The position numbers and the translations under genes are program-made. Shown here piece after piece: positions 7,106-15,500 of a DNA stretch of 53,176 nucleotides. The stretch covers positions 79,836 through 133,011 of the forward strand of contig NZ_KI911536.1 of the NCBI RefSeq assembly GCF_000515115.1, written 5' to 3'. Source of the DNA: Nocardiopsis sp. CNT312 (GTDB taxonomy: Bacteria; Actinomycetota; Actinomycetes; Streptosporangiales; Streptosporangiaceae). Every line of letters starts with the position of its first letter. Within the stretch, counting starts at the first letter, position 1. The notes below the pieces were generated by a model. The model was given only the letters and a program-made list of their open reading frames with translations, made no database searches and was not told the origin of the DNA.

Positions 7106-8704
7106 ATGCTGATCGCCACCGACCTCGAACTGCGTGTCGGAGCCCGTCTCCTGCTGGAGCCGACCACGTTCCGCGTGGGGGCGGGGGACAGGATCGGCCT
7201 GGTCGGTCGCAACGGCGCGGGCAAGACCACCATGACCAAGGTCCTGGCCGGTGAGGGGATTCCCACCGGCGGGTCGGTCACCTCCAGCGGGAGCATCGGC
7301 TACCTGCCCCAGGACCCGCGCACCGGCGACCTCGACGTCGTCGCCAAGGACAGGATCCTCTCCGCCCGGGGCATCGACGAGGCCCTGCGCGGCATGCGCG
7401 AGGCGGAGAAGAAGATGGCCAGCACCGACACCAAGACCCGCAACAAGGGGGTGCGCGCCTACTCCCGATGGGAGGAGCGGCTGCACGTCCTGGGCGGGTA
7501 CGCCGCCGAGTCCGAGGCCGCCGCCATCGCCTCCAGCCTGGGCCTGCCAGACAAGGTGCTGTCGCAGCCCCTGCGCACGCTCTCCGGCGGCCAGCGCCGC
7601 CGGATCGAGCTGGCACGGATCCTCTACAGCGACTCCGACACCCTGCTCCTGGACGAGCCCACCAACCACCTGGACGCCGACTCCATCGTCTGGCTGCGGG
7701 ACTTCCTCAAGGCCCACCAGGGCGGCCTCATCGTCATCAGCCACGACGTGGAACTGGTCGAGGACGTGGTCAACCGGGTGTTCTACCTGGACGCCAACCG
7801 CAGTGTCATCGATGTCTACAACATGGGCTGGAGACAGTACCTGTCCCAGCGCGAGGCCGACGAGAGCCGACGCCGCCGCGAGCTCGCCAACGCCGAGAAG
7901 CAGGCGGAGACCCTGCGCAAGCAGGCCGACCGTTTCCGGGCCAAGGCCACCAAGGCGCGCGCCGCGCAGCAGATGCTCAACCGCGCGGACCGGATCCTGG
8001 ACGGCGTGCAGGGCGTGCGGGTCTCGGACAAGGTCGCCAAGCTGCGCTTCCCCGACCCGGCGCCCAGCGGGAGGACCCCGCTCATGGCGGAGGGGCTGTC
8101 CAAGTCCTACGGCTCCCTGGAGATCTTCGCCGGGGTCGACCTGGCGATCGACCGGGGCAGCCGTGTGGTCATCCTGGGCCTCAACGGCGCGGGCAAGACC
8201 ACGCTGCTGCGGCTGCTGGGCGGCGTGGAGGAGCCCGACACCGGCCGGGTCGTGCCCGGCCACGGCCTCAAACTCGGCTACTACGCCCAGGAGCACGAGA
8301 CCCTGGACGTGGACCGGAGCGTGCTGGAGAACATGATGAGCGCCGCCCCGGACCTGCCGGAGGTCGAGGCGCGCAAGACGCTCGGTTCCTTCCTCTTCAC
8401 CGGTGACGACGTGGACAAGCCCGCCGGGGTGCTCTCCGGCGGGGAGAAGACGCGCCTGGCACTGGCCACCCTGGTGGTCTCCAGCGCCAACGTGCTGCTG
8501 CTGGACGAGCCCACCAACAACCTCGACCCGGCCAGCCGTGAGGAGATCCTGGCGGCGCTGCGGGGGTACCGGGGCGCCATCGTGCTGGTGACACACGACG
8601 AGGGCGCGGTGGAGGCGCTCCAGCCCGAGCGGGTGATCCTGTTGCCCGACGGTGTCGAGGACGTGTGGAACGCCGAGTTCGAGGACCTCATCGCCCTCGC
8701 GTGA
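7106..8704 (+). CDS. ABC-F family ATPase
   Basis: A 532-residue soluble protein with two ABC domains and no membrane segments. Walker A motifs are GRNGAGKT (about residue 35) and GLNGAGKT (about 360); signature motifs are LSGGQRRR and LSGGEKTR; Walker B motifs are LLLDEPTNHLD and LLLDEPTNNLD. A charged inter-domain linker (about 245-300, with SRRRRELANAEKQAETLRKQ) is the P-site tRNA interaction motif region of the family. ABC-F proteins act on the ribosome, either in translation or in protection from antibiotics; the sequence does not show which. The ATG at 7106 is preceded by GAGGAAG. The downstream small HTH gene is 56 bp away and probably in the same transcript. Confidence 0.95.
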   Translation: MLIATDLELRVGARLLLEPTTFRVGAGDRIGLVGRNGAGKTTMTKVLAGEGIPTGGSVTSSGSIGYLPQDPRTGDLDVVAKDRILSARGIDEALRGMREAEKKMASTDTKTRNKGVRAYSRWEERLHVLGGYAAESEAAAIASSLGLPDKVLSQPLRTLSGGQRRRIELARILYSDSDTLLLDEPTNHLDADSIVWLRDFLKAHQGGLIVISHDVELVEDVVNRVFYLDANRSVIDVYNMGWRQYLSQREADESRRRRELANAEKQAETLRKQADRFRAKATKARAAQQMLNRADRILDGVQGVRVSDKVAKLRFPDPAPSGRTPLMAEGLSKSYGSLEIFAGVDLAIDRGSRVVILGLNGAGKTTLLRLLGGVEEPDTGRVVPGHGLKLGYYAQEHETLDVDRSVLENMMSAAPDLPEVEARKTLGSFLFTGDDVDKPAGVLSGGEKTRLALATLVVSSANVLLLDEPTNNLDPASREEILAALRGYRGAIVLVTHDEGAVEALQPERVILLPDGVEDVWNAEFEDLIALA

Positions 8705-8760
8705 GCGGCGGCCGGCCCTGCGGTGGTCCCCACCGCCCCCACGACCCTGAGGAGTGCACC

Positions 8761-8988
8761 GTGAACGAGGCTTCCGAGAAGCGCCCCCGCGTCTCCGGCG
8801 AGGAGCGCACGGCCCTGGGGGCTGAGCTCCGGCGCCGCTACGAGGCGGGAGAGAGCATCCGCATGCTGTCGGCGGCCACCGGGAGGTCCTACGGGTTCGT
8901 CCGCACGGTGCTGGAGGAGGCCGGCGTGGAGCTGCGCGGCCGCGGGGGCGGCGGCGTCTCGCGTCGCCGGGGCACCATCGTCGAGTAG
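8761..8988 (+). CDS. Small helix-turn-helix protein
   Basis: A 75-residue basic protein. Residues ~20-55 (AELRRRYEAGESIRMLSAAT, then GRSYGFVRTVLEEAGVELR) form a compact HTH of the kind used in resolvase tails and small actinobacterial regulators: the GES-I--L-A-T--S-G-V---L core is clear. The tail is Gly/Arg-rich (GRGGGGVSRRRG). The GTG start at 8761 has GAGGAG eight bases upstream. It lies between an ABC-F ATPase and an enoyl-CoA hydratase. The target is unknown; it may be a nucleoid-associated or local regulatory protein. Confidence 0.85.
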   Translation: MNEASEKRPRVSGEERTALGAELRRRYEAGESIRMLSAATGRSYGFVRTVLEEAGVELRGRGGGGVSRRRGTIVE

Positions 8989-9066
8989 ATCGGCGTGCCC
9001 ACCCGTGGCCCCGGGGTTACCTGACAGTAGGGTTTGGGTGTGACACCGAACACGACGGAGGAACCC

Positions 9067-9906
9067 ATGGCACCGGCCCCGAGCGACACGGAAACCGCAC
9101 CCACCGGGGAGGAGCTCGCCCGGGTCGGCCTGCGGCTGGCGGTGGACGGGCCGGTGGCCCGTGTCACCATCGCCCGCCCCGAGCGCCGCAACGCGATGAC
9201 CGGGCGCATGTGGGCCGCCCTGGCCCGCATCGGCCGGACCCTGCCCGGCGGTGTCCGTGTCGTCGTGCTCGCGGGAGAGGGCGACATCTTCTCCGCCGGC
9301 ATCGACCTGGGCATGTTCAGCCCGGAGGGGATCGAGGGGGAGCGCTCCATCGTCACCGAGATCGCCGCGGGCACGGTCGATCCGGAGGGGGTGGACGCCT
9401 ACATCGCGGGGCTCCAGGAGGGCTTCCTATGGCTGCGCCGCCCCGACCTGGTGACCGTGGCCGCCGTGCGCGGGCACGCGATCGGTGCCGGGTTCCAGTT
9501 GGCCCTGTCCTGCGACATCCGAATCCTCGCCGACGACGCCTCCCTGTGCATGAAGGAGCCGGCCCTCGGCCTGGTCCCCGACCTCACCGGGACCAAACCG
9601 CTCGTGGACATCGTGGGCGTGCACCGGGCGACCGAGATCTGCCTCACCGCGCGCAGGGTGGATGCCCGGGAGGCGCGCGAACTCGGCCTGGCCGAGGCCG
9701 TCGTCCCCGCCGGTGAACTCCCCGGCGCCGTCGACGACCTCGTCGCCGCCCTGCTGGCCACCGACCCCGACGCGGCCACGGCCACCAAGGCGCTGCTCCA
9801 GCAGGCCCCGGGCAACACCCTCCAGCAGCAGGTCGCGGCCGAGCGCCGGGCGCAGGCGGCGCGCCTCACCGCGCTCGCCGGGGCCCGGGCAGCCGACCCC
9901 TCCTGA
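9067..9906 (+). CDS. Enoyl-CoA hydratase/isomerase family protein
   Basis: A 279-residue crotonase-fold protein. The oxyanion-hole elements are visible: ERRNAMTGRM, then the first backbone loop GDIFSAGIDL (about residues 75-84), and the second in RGHAIGAGFQLALSCDIRI (about 137-155). ALGLVPDLTGTKPLVDIVG is the usual region after the active site. Members hydrate or isomerise enoyl-CoA thioesters; the general-acid position reads PALGLVPDLTG rather than the E-x-x-LGL-P-G-G pattern of classical hydratases, so the exact reaction is open. The ATG at 9067 follows GGAGGA. A TAGGGT box at 9028-9033 would start transcription near 9040 and give a 27-nt leader. Confidence 0.9.
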   Translation: MAPAPSDTETAPTGEELARVGLRLAVDGPVARVTIARPERRNAMTGRMWAALARIGRTLPGGVRVVVLAGEGDIFSAGIDLGMFSPEGIEGERSIVTEIAAGTVDPEGVDAYIAGLQEGFLWLRRPDLVTVAAVRGHAIGAGFQLALSCDIRILADDASLCMKEPALGLVPDLTGTKPLVDIVGVHRATEICLTARRVDAREARELGLAEAVVPAGELPGAVDDLVAALLATDPDAATATKALLQQAPGNTLQQQVAAERRAQAARLTALAGARAADPS

Positions 9907-10227
9907 ACCGGCCGGAGGGGCGGGGGAGAGCTGGATCACGAGCCGGAAACCCCCGTCCCGTCCCGGTCGCGGAGGATGTCTAGTAGGCTTCTCCAAGCGG
10001 TCGTTCAATGCCGCGCGCATCCGAGCGCGCCGGGCCGCGCAAGACGCGGAGCGCGTGCCGACCCTGTCGGCGTCACTCTTGAAGTGAAGAGTCCCGAACC
10101 CCGAATCCAGTCCGGGGTCCGCTTCCGCGTGTGATCAGGCGCGTTTGTGTGATTTCTTCGCTGGGTCCCCGGGCCGTGTGGAGCCTTCCTCGAAACGCCG
10201 CCAAACGATGAGGAAGGTACACGTCAC
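9907..10227 (+). promoter_or_regulatory. Structured leader of the DEAD-box helicase gene
   Basis: The 321-bp gap before the helicase contains four consecutive hairpins: GCCGAC/GTCGGC at 10057-10071, ACTCTT/AAGAGT at 10075-10092, ACCCCG/CGGGGT at 10098-10118, and an 8-bp stem at 10184-10217 that includes the Shine-Dalgarno sequence. A possible -10 (TAGTAG) lies near 9980, which would make a leader of about 240 nt. No protein-coding gene fits here apart from a 7-codon ORF at the end. Confidence 0.6.
10184..10217 (+). promoter_or_regulatory. Hairpin that masks the helicase ribosome-binding site
   Basis: CCTTCCTC (10184-10191) is perfectly complementary to GAGGAAGG (10210-10217), with an 18-nt loop and possible G-U pairs at both ends. 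The 3' arm is the only Shine-Dalgarno-like sequence for the TTG start at 10228, so pairing would block translation initiation. Regulation is inferred. Confidence 0.55.
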
Positions 10228-10231
10228 TTGA
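10208..10231 (+). CDS. Seven-codon upstream ORF overlapping the helicase start
   Basis: ATG at 10208 opens the peptide MRKVHVT; its TGA (10229-10231) overlaps the TTG start of the helicase by two bases. Its ATG lies within the masking hairpin. It could couple translation to the helicase, or it could be chance. Confidence 0.3.
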   Translation: MRKVHVT

Positions 10232-11754
10232 CGGACACTGCCGTAGAGCCTGCCTTCGACGGCCTCGGGCTGCCCCAGGACATCGTCGGAGAGCTGGCCA
10301 AGAACGGTGTGACCACGCCGTTCCCGATCCAGGCGGCCACCATCCCCGACGCCATCGAGGGCCGCGACGTCCTCGGTTGCGGCCGCACGGGATCGGGCAA
10401 GACCCTGGCCTTCGGGCTGCCGGTGCTCATGCGCTGCTCCGAGCGCCGCGCCGCCGCCTCCCGCCCCCGGGCCCTGATCCTGGTGCCCACCCGCGAACTC
10501 GCCCACCAGGTGCGTGACGCCCTGCGCGGTTACGCCCGCGTTGTCGGTGTGCGCGTGGGGGACGTCGTGGGCGGCAGCTCCTACACCCGACAGATCAACG
10601 AACTGCGCCGCGGCGTCGACGTCCTCGTCGCCACCCCGGGCCGCCTCACCGACCTCATCGAGCAGGGCGCCTGCGACCTGGGCGACGTGGAGCTCTCGGT
10701 CCTGGACGAGGCCGACCAGATGTGCGACATGGGCTTCATGCCGCAGGTCAGCGAGCTGCTCGACCAGGTCCGCCCCGGCGGGCAGACCCTGCTGTTCTCG
10801 GCCACCCTCGACGGTGACGTCGACAAGCTGGTCCGCAAGTACATGAACGACCCGCGCACCCACTCCGTGGACCCGCCGGTCTCGCAGGTCACCACCATGG
10901 AGCACCACCTGCTCAAGGTGCTGCCGCGCGACAAGAACAAGATCGTCGCGCAGATTGCCGCCCGAGACGGGCGCACCATCCTGTTCGTGCGCAGCAAGTA
11001 CCGCGCTGACACCATCAGCGAACAGCTCGTCCAGCTCGGCGTCCCCTGCGCCTCCCTGCACGGCGGCAAGACGCAGAGCGTGCGCACCCGCACCCTGGCC
11101 AAGTTCAAGGAGGGCCGCATCCAGGCCCTGATCGCCACCGACGTCGCCGCCCGCGGTATCCACGTCGACGGCATCGACCTGGTCGTCAACGTCGACCTGC
11201 CCACCGGCCACAAGGACTACCTGCACCGCGGGGGCCGCACCGCCCGGGCCGGTTCCTCGGGCGCGGTGGTCTCCCTCGTGGCCCCCAACCAGCGCCGCAC
11301 GGCGCGCCGCCTGCTCAGCGACGCGGGCGTGGTGGCCAAGCAGCACCTGGTCAACCCCGGTGACGAGCTGCTCACCGAGGTGACCGGGGCGCGCGAGCCC
11401 AGCGGTGAGCCGTGGGTCGAGCCGCCGGAGCCGGAGCGCCCGCGCCGCGGCCGGGGCGGCCCCCGCCGCGGCGGGTACCGCGGCGGCGGCTACCGGGGCG
11501 GCTACCGCGGCGACCGTCCGCGGGGCAACCGCCGGGGCGAGGGAGGCGGCTTCCGCGACGGCGAGCGCCGGGCCTACCGGGGTGAGGGAAGCGGCTTCCG
11601 CGACGGCGAGCGCCGCGGCCACCGCGACGGGGACGGCCCCCGCGGCGGGGACCGGCGCGAGGATCGGGGCGGACACCACCGCGGCGAGAGCCGGGGCGGC
11701 TACCGCGGCGATGACCGCAGGGGCGGTCGCTATAACCCGGCCGGACGCCGCTGA
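10228..11754 (+). CDS. DEAD-box RNA helicase with RGG-rich tail
   Basis: A 508-residue helicase. The motifs occur in order: Q motif (FPIQ), I (GRTGSGKT), Ia (PTRELA), II (DEAD in LSVLDEADQMCDMGF), III (SAT), IV/V (ATDVAARGIHVDGIDLVVN) and VI (HRGGRTARAG), ending by residue ~390. The last 110 residues are a Gly/Arg-rich tail of repeated GGYRGG and FRDGERR units, an RNA-binding low-complexity region common in actinobacterial RhlE/DeaD-type helicases that act in ribosome assembly, mRNA turnover and cold adaptation. The TTG start is chosen because conservation begins right after it and the GAGGAAGG upstream is ten bases away. The leader structure suggests translational control. Confidence 0.95.
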   Translation: MTDTAVEPAFDGLGLPQDIVGELAKNGVTTPFPIQAATIPDAIEGRDVLGCGRTGSGKTLAFGLPVLMRCSERRAAASRPRALILVPTRELAHQVRDALRGYARVVGVRVGDVVGGSSYTRQINELRRGVDVLVATPGRLTDLIEQGACDLGDVELSVLDEADQMCDMGFMPQVSELLDQVRPGGQTLLFSATLDGDVDKLVRKYMNDPRTHSVDPPVSQVTTMEHHLLKVLPRDKNKIVAQIAARDGRTILFVRSKYRADTISEQLVQLGVPCASLHGGKTQSVRTRTLAKFKEGRIQALIATDVAARGIHVDGIDLVVNVDLPTGHKDYLHRGGRTARAGSSGAVVSLVAPNQRRTARRLLSDAGVVAKQHLVNPGDELLTEVTGAREPSGEPWVEPPEPERPRRGRGGPRRGGYRGGGYRGGYRGDRPRGNRRGEGGGFRDGERRAYRGEGSGFRDGERRGHRDGDGPRGGDRREDRGGHHRGESRGGYRGDDRRGGRYNPAGRR

Positions 11755-11767
11755 CACCTGCGGCTGT

Positions 11768-11799
11768 GCCTCGGGCCCGGCTCCGGCCGGGCCCGAGGC
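11768..11799 (+). terminator. Terminator of the helicase gene
   Basis: A perfect 14-bp stem (11768-11781 with 11786-11799) closed by a TCCG tetraloop, beginning 14 bp after the helicase stop codon. Confidence 0.85.
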
Positions 11800-11946
11800 G
11801 TGTCCGGGACCTCCGCACCGCTGCCGGAGCCCCTCCTTTGCCCCGATTTGACGTGTCCCGCGTGCCCTTCCGCCGCGTTGCCGTGGACAGTGGCGGGACG
11901 GCCCCGGAACAGGGCCGGGAGTCCCGCGCCGTACGGAGGGGAACGC

Positions 11947-13470
11947 GTGAACGCCATCACCGCCGTCAACGACGTCCTGTGGAGCTGGATCCTCATCCCG
12001 CTCCTGATGGTCCTGGCCGTCTACTTCACGGTGCGCTCGGGGTTCGTCCAACTGCGGCTGTTCCCGGAGATGTTCCGGGTCGTGCGCAGCAGCCCCGGAA
12101 CCGCGCCCGACGGCCGCAAGGAGATCTCGTCCTTCCAGGCGTTCGCGATCTCGGCCGCCTCGCGTGTGGGCACGGGCAACATCGCGGGTGTGGCCACGGC
12201 GATCGTCCTGGGCGGCCCGGGAGCGATCTTCTGGATGTGGCTGATGGCCACGGTCCTCGGATCGGCCGCCTTCGTGGAGTCCACACTGGCCCAGTTGTAC
12301 AAGGTGCGCACCGAGACCGGCTTCCGGGGCGGCCCGGCCTACTACATGTTCCACGGTCTCGGGCAGCGCTGGATGGGCGTGCTCTTCGCCGTCATCATCA
12401 CCGTCACCTTCTCCCTGGTGTTCAACTCGGTGCAGTCCAACAGCATCGCCGGGGTGGTCGCGATGTCGGTCGACTCGGCGGGCCTGCCCACGGGGTGGCT
12501 GCTGAACACGCTCATCGGGCTCGTGGTGACAGCTCTGCTCGGGCTCGTCGTCTTCGGGGGCGTGCGGCGCATCGCCCACGTGGCCGAGACGCTGGTCCCG
12601 GCCATGGCCCTGCTGTACCTCCTCATCGGTCTGGCCGTGGTGGTGCTCAACCTGGGGGAGCTGCCCAGGGTCCTCGGCGACATCCTCGCGGGGGCGTTCG
12701 GGCTGCGCGAGTTCGTCGCGGGCGGAGCGGGAGCCGCGATCGTCCAGGGCATGCGGCGCGGCATGTTCTCCAACGAGGCGGGCCTGGGGTCGGCACCCAA
12801 CGCCGGTGCCACGGCCTCGGTGTCGCACCCGGTCAAACAGGGCCTGGTGCAGTGCCTGGGGGTGTACTTCGACACGCTTTTGGTGTGCTCGGTCACCGCG
12901 TTCGTCATCCTGGTGCCCGAACCCGACTACGGCGGCGACGCGGGTGCCCAGGTCACCCAGGTCGCCTTGGAGGCCAGCCTGGGCGGCTGGTCGGTTCACG
13001 CCCTCACTCTCATCCTGTGCCTGCTCGCCTTCACCTCGCTGCTGGGCAACTACTACTACGGCGAGACCAACCTGAGGTTCCTCGACGCCGATCCGCGCCA
13101 CATGACCTACTTCCGCGCAGTGGTGCTGGCCGCGGTGTTCCTGGGCAGCGTGGCGCCGCTGCCCCTGGTGTGGAGCCTGGCCGACGCGGCGATGGGCGTC
13201 ATGGCCCTGGTCAATCTGGCCGCCCTCATCCCGTTGTCGGGGACCGCGTTCCGGCTCCTGGCCGACTACACTCGCCAGCACCGCAACGGTCTCGACCCGC
13301 AGTGGAGCCTGGCCAAGATGCCGGACCTGAGGAACGTGCGGTGCTGGGGCGAGGCGGAGGGGGCCCTGCCCGAGGAGGTGGAGCTGGGCCACGGCTCCCC
13401 ACTGGGCGACCCCGTGCTGCGGGACGAGGACGGGCGTCCGCCGGAGGAGGACGGCCGGGAGCGGGGCTGA
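11947..13470 (+). CDS. Alanine/glycine:cation symporter (AGCS family)
   Basis: A 507-residue membrane protein with about 10-11 hydrophobic segments. Signature stretches of the AGCS (AlsT/DagA) family are present: ISSFQAFAISAASRVGTGNI near residues 60-80, where most family members have an SRVG-GN core, FRGGPAYYM, and GMRRGMFSNEAGLGSAPNA near 272-290. The family couples uptake of alanine or glycine to Na+ or H+. The GTG at 11947 has GGAGG eight bases upstream; earlier in-frame starts would add an unconserved Pro-rich leader. A short hairpin follows the stop. No regulator is adjacent. Confidence 0.93.
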   Translation: MNAITAVNDVLWSWILIPLLMVLAVYFTVRSGFVQLRLFPEMFRVVRSSPGTAPDGRKEISSFQAFAISAASRVGTGNIAGVATAIVLGGPGAIFWMWLMATVLGSAAFVESTLAQLYKVRTETGFRGGPAYYMFHGLGQRWMGVLFAVIITVTFSLVFNSVQSNSIAGVVAMSVDSAGLPTGWLLNTLIGLVVTALLGLVVFGGVRRIAHVAETLVPAMALLYLLIGLAVVVLNLGELPRVLGDILAGAFGLREFVAGGAGAAIVQGMRRGMFSNEAGLGSAPNAGATASVSHPVKQGLVQCLGVYFDTLLVCSVTAFVILVPEPDYGGDAGAQVTQVALEASLGGWSVHALTLILCLLAFTSLLGNYYYGETNLRFLDADPRHMTYFRAVVLAAVFLGSVAPLPLVWSLADAAMGVMALVNLAALIPLSGTAFRLLADYTRQHRNGLDPQWSLAKMPDLRNVRCWGEAEGALPEEVELGHGSPLGDPVLRDEDGRPPEEDGRERG

Positions 13471-13474
13471 AACG

Positions 13475-13490
13475 GGCCTGTCCACAGGCC
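13475..13490 (+). terminator. Short hairpin after the symporter gene
   Basis: GGCCTG/CAGGCC stem with a TCCA loop, four bases after the stop codon. The stem is only 6 bp. Confidence 0.4.
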
Positions 13491-13507
13491 TCGGGGGCGG
13501 TCCGAAG

Positions 13508-13520
13508 GAAAACGGTTCTC
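13508..13520. promoter_or_regulatory. Zur-like palindrome upstream of the permease operon
   Basis: GAAAACGGTTCTC is an imperfect palindrome. Extended by one base on each side, it matches 10 of 15 positions of the actinobacterial Zur consensus as I remember it (TGAAAATGATTTTCA). It sits just upstream of a TACCCT -10-like box at 13524 and 46 bp before the permease GTG, where a repressor site is expected. This is a hypothesis only. Confidence 0.3.
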
Positions 13521-13565
13521 GGCTACCCTTGGGGCAGATCCCACCCGACCACGCGGAGTAGCGCT

Positions 13566-14648
13566 GTGCCCGACCGGACCACGCCTTCGGACGACGACAC
13601 CACTCACTCCTCCCTCGGCGACACGCTCGCCGGGGGATGGGACCCCCGCGCGGAGGGGGAGGAACTACCCCCCTCGGACTGGGGGCGCCGCAAGCGCAGG
13701 CCCGGGACCGGGACGGTCTGGCTGTTCGCGCTGTTCATCACCACGATGGCGCTGGGCCACGCCTGGGTGTCCGACCAGCTCACCCACCAGGCCTTCCTCG
13801 CCTGGTCCACGATCTTCACCGCGATCAGCTTCCAGGCGCTGCCCTTCCTCGTCTTCGGGGTCGCCCTGTCCGCGGCGCTCACCGCCTTTGTGCCGGCCTC
13901 GGCCTACCAGCGCTTCTTCCCCTCGCGTCCGGGGGCGGCTGTGCCGGTCGCCGGACTGTCCGGGGCGCTGCTGCCCGGATGCGAGTGCGCCTCGGTCCCC
14001 ATCGCTGGAAGCCTGGTCAAGCGCGGGGTCGCCCCGGCGGCCGCGCTCACGTTCCTGCTGGCCGCGCCCGCCATCAACCCGGTCGTCATGATCGCCACCG
14101 CGGTGGCCTTCGCCGGGCAGCCCGAGGTGGTGCTGGCCCGGTTCGCGGCCTCCCTGGCCGCGTCGGTGGTGATCGGCTGGATCTGGGTGCGCTTCGGCCG
14201 CGCCGACTGGATCAGGCTGCCCGCGCCCACCCACGCGGTGGGAACGGCGCGGTGGCTCGTCTTCCGCGACTCGATGCTCCACGACATGATGCACGCGGGC
14301 GGCTACCTCGTGGTCGGGGCCGCGGCCGCTGCGAGCCTCAACATCATGATCCCCCGCGAGTGGCTGCTGGCGGTGGCCGATACCCCCGTGGTGTCGGTGC
14401 TGGTCATGGCGGCGCTGGCGATCCTGCTGTCCGTCTGCTCCGAGGCCGACGCCTTCGTCGCGCTCAGCTTCGGAGACTTCTCGCCCACGGCCAAGCTCGC
14501 CTTCATGGTGATCGGCCCGATGGTCGACCTCAAGCTCATCGCCATGCAGGCCGCCGTGTTCGGCTGGCGCTTCGCCGTCCGCTTCGCGCCGCTGTGCTTG
14601 GTGGTCGGTCTGGCCAGTACGTTCGTGATCGGAGGACTTCTGCTGTGA
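13566..14648 (+). CDS. DUF318 / ArsP-like permease
   Basis: A 360-residue membrane protein of the DUF318 permease family (PF03773). After a charged, Pro-rich N-terminus of about 50 residues come eight or so hydrophobic segments in two clusters. Family hallmarks are the GALLPGCECASVPIAGSLVK motif with its CxC pair (about 138-157), LLAAPAINPVVMIAT, and a second Cys-containing motif, LLSVCSEADAFVALSF. The family includes ArsP organoarsenical exporters and putative metal effluxers. The gene overlaps the next by a GTGA junction, so both are translated together. The GTG at 13566 has GGAG nine bases upstream and is where the family similarity begins. Confidence 0.88.
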   Translation: MPDRTTPSDDDTTHSSLGDTLAGGWDPRAEGEELPPSDWGRRKRRPGTGTVWLFALFITTMALGHAWVSDQLTHQAFLAWSTIFTAISFQALPFLVFGVALSAALTAFVPASAYQRFFPSRPGAAVPVAGLSGALLPGCECASVPIAGSLVKRGVAPAAALTFLLAAPAINPVVMIATAVAFAGQPEVVLARFAASLAASVVIGWIWVRFGRADWIRLPAPTHAVGTARWLVFRDSMLHDMMHAGGYLVVGAAAAASLNIMIPREWLLAVADTPVVSVLVMAALAILLSVCSEADAFVALSFGDFSPTAKLAFMVIGPMVDLKLIAMQAAVFGWRFAVRFAPLCLVVGLASTFVIGGLLL

Positions 14649-15385
14649 ACCGGATCGCCCAGGGGCTCACGCTCGTCCTGCTCGGGTCCGCGGCGCTGAG
14701 CAGCACGCTCTTCAGCGACCTGTACCTGAACTGGGTCAAACCCGTCTTCGGACCCTTCCTGATCGCCGCCGGGGTCGTCATGGCGATCCTGGGGGCGCTC
14801 GTCATCGCCGCGGAACTGCGCGGCGAGGGCAGCGCCGATCCCGACTGCGCCCCGGGCCACGGCCACGAGCGCGCCCCGGGCGTGGCCTGGCTCCTGCTCG
14901 CGCCGGTCGTGGCCGTCTTCGTGGTGGCTCCGCCGGCGCTGGGCTCCTACACGGTGGAGCGCGATGACGCCCCCGCCGCGCCGCCCGAGGTGCCCTACCG
15001 CGGCAGCATGTTCGACGACGGTCTGGACGAGGCGGCCCCCGGCGAGGCCGTCGACATGGACATCCGCCAGTTCGTGATGCGGGCCTGGGTCGACGAGGAA
15101 CGCGCCATGGCGGGCCGGGAGATCGAGCTGACCGGGTTCGCGGTCCCTACCGAGGACGGGCAGGGGTGGTACCTGGCCCGCCTCCAGATGGCCTGCTGCG
15201 CCGCTGACGCCATTGTCAACAAGGTGCTCATCACCAACACCCCCGCGCCCGACAAGGACTCCTGGTGGACGGTGCGCGGCACCTGGGTGGAACCCGAGGG
15301 CGACCTCGTCGACGTGGCCCAGCACGAGTTCCACGCTGTGGAGCAGGAGGCCGTGCAGAACCCGCCCGACCCCTACGAGGGGTAG
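14645..15385 (+). CDS. TIGR03943 family partner of the DUF318 permease
   Basis: A 246-residue protein with three hydrophobic segments at its N-terminus (about 7-22, 32-55 and 78-98), then a soluble extracytoplasmic domain. The QMACCAADAIVNKV segment near residue 181 carries the family's conserved Cys pair. TIGR03943 proteins are almost always encoded next to a DUF318 permease, as here, where the GTG overlaps the upstream TGA. A short His-containing loop (CAPGHGHERAPG) between helices 2 and 3 would suit metal binding. I infer a two-component metal or metalloid permease complex. No regulator gene is adjacent. Confidence 0.85.
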   Translation: MNRIAQGLTLVLLGSAALSSTLFSDLYLNWVKPVFGPFLIAAGVVMAILGALVIAAELRGEGSADPDCAPGHGHERAPGVAWLLLAPVVAVFVVAPPALGSYTVERDDAPAAPPEVPYRGSMFDDGLDEAAPGEAVDMDIRQFVMRAWVDEERAMAGREIELTGFAVPTEDGQGWYLARLQMACCAADAIVNKVLITNTPAPDKDSWWTVRGTWVEPEGDLVDVAQHEFHAVEQEAVQNPPDPYEG

Positions 15386-15488
15386 AGGGCCGCATGGAAG
15401 GCGCGACGGCTCGCCCGGACCAGGGCCTCGCGGGCCGAACCGAATCGCCGCAGGAGCCACCCTCCGGGTTGCGGTTAGTGCAACGGGT

Positions 15489-15494
15489 GATAAT
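15489..15494 (+). promoter_or_regulatory. -10 box for leaderless transcription of the kinase gene
   Basis: GATAAT lies six bases before the GTG at 15501. That spacing puts the transcription start at or next to the GTG, which has no Shine-Dalgarno sequence. Confidence 0.5.
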
Positions 15495-15500
15495 GGGTCG

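Noticed and set aside
11800..11946. Possible glycine or alanine riboswitch before the AGCS symporter
   Set aside because: No glycine-riboswitch core or tandem aptamer pattern could be recognised in this short leader.
10135..13485. Very long minus-strand open frame of more than 1,100 codons
   Set aside because: It is the antisense of the helicase and AGCS genes, has low-complexity His/Gln/Gly/Asp composition, and both sense genes show complete family motifs.
11766..13560. N-terminal extension of the DUF318 permease back to 11766
   Set aside because: That stretch is Arg/Pro-rich and out of frame with the AGCS gene, which clearly occupies it; the permease family starts at 13566.
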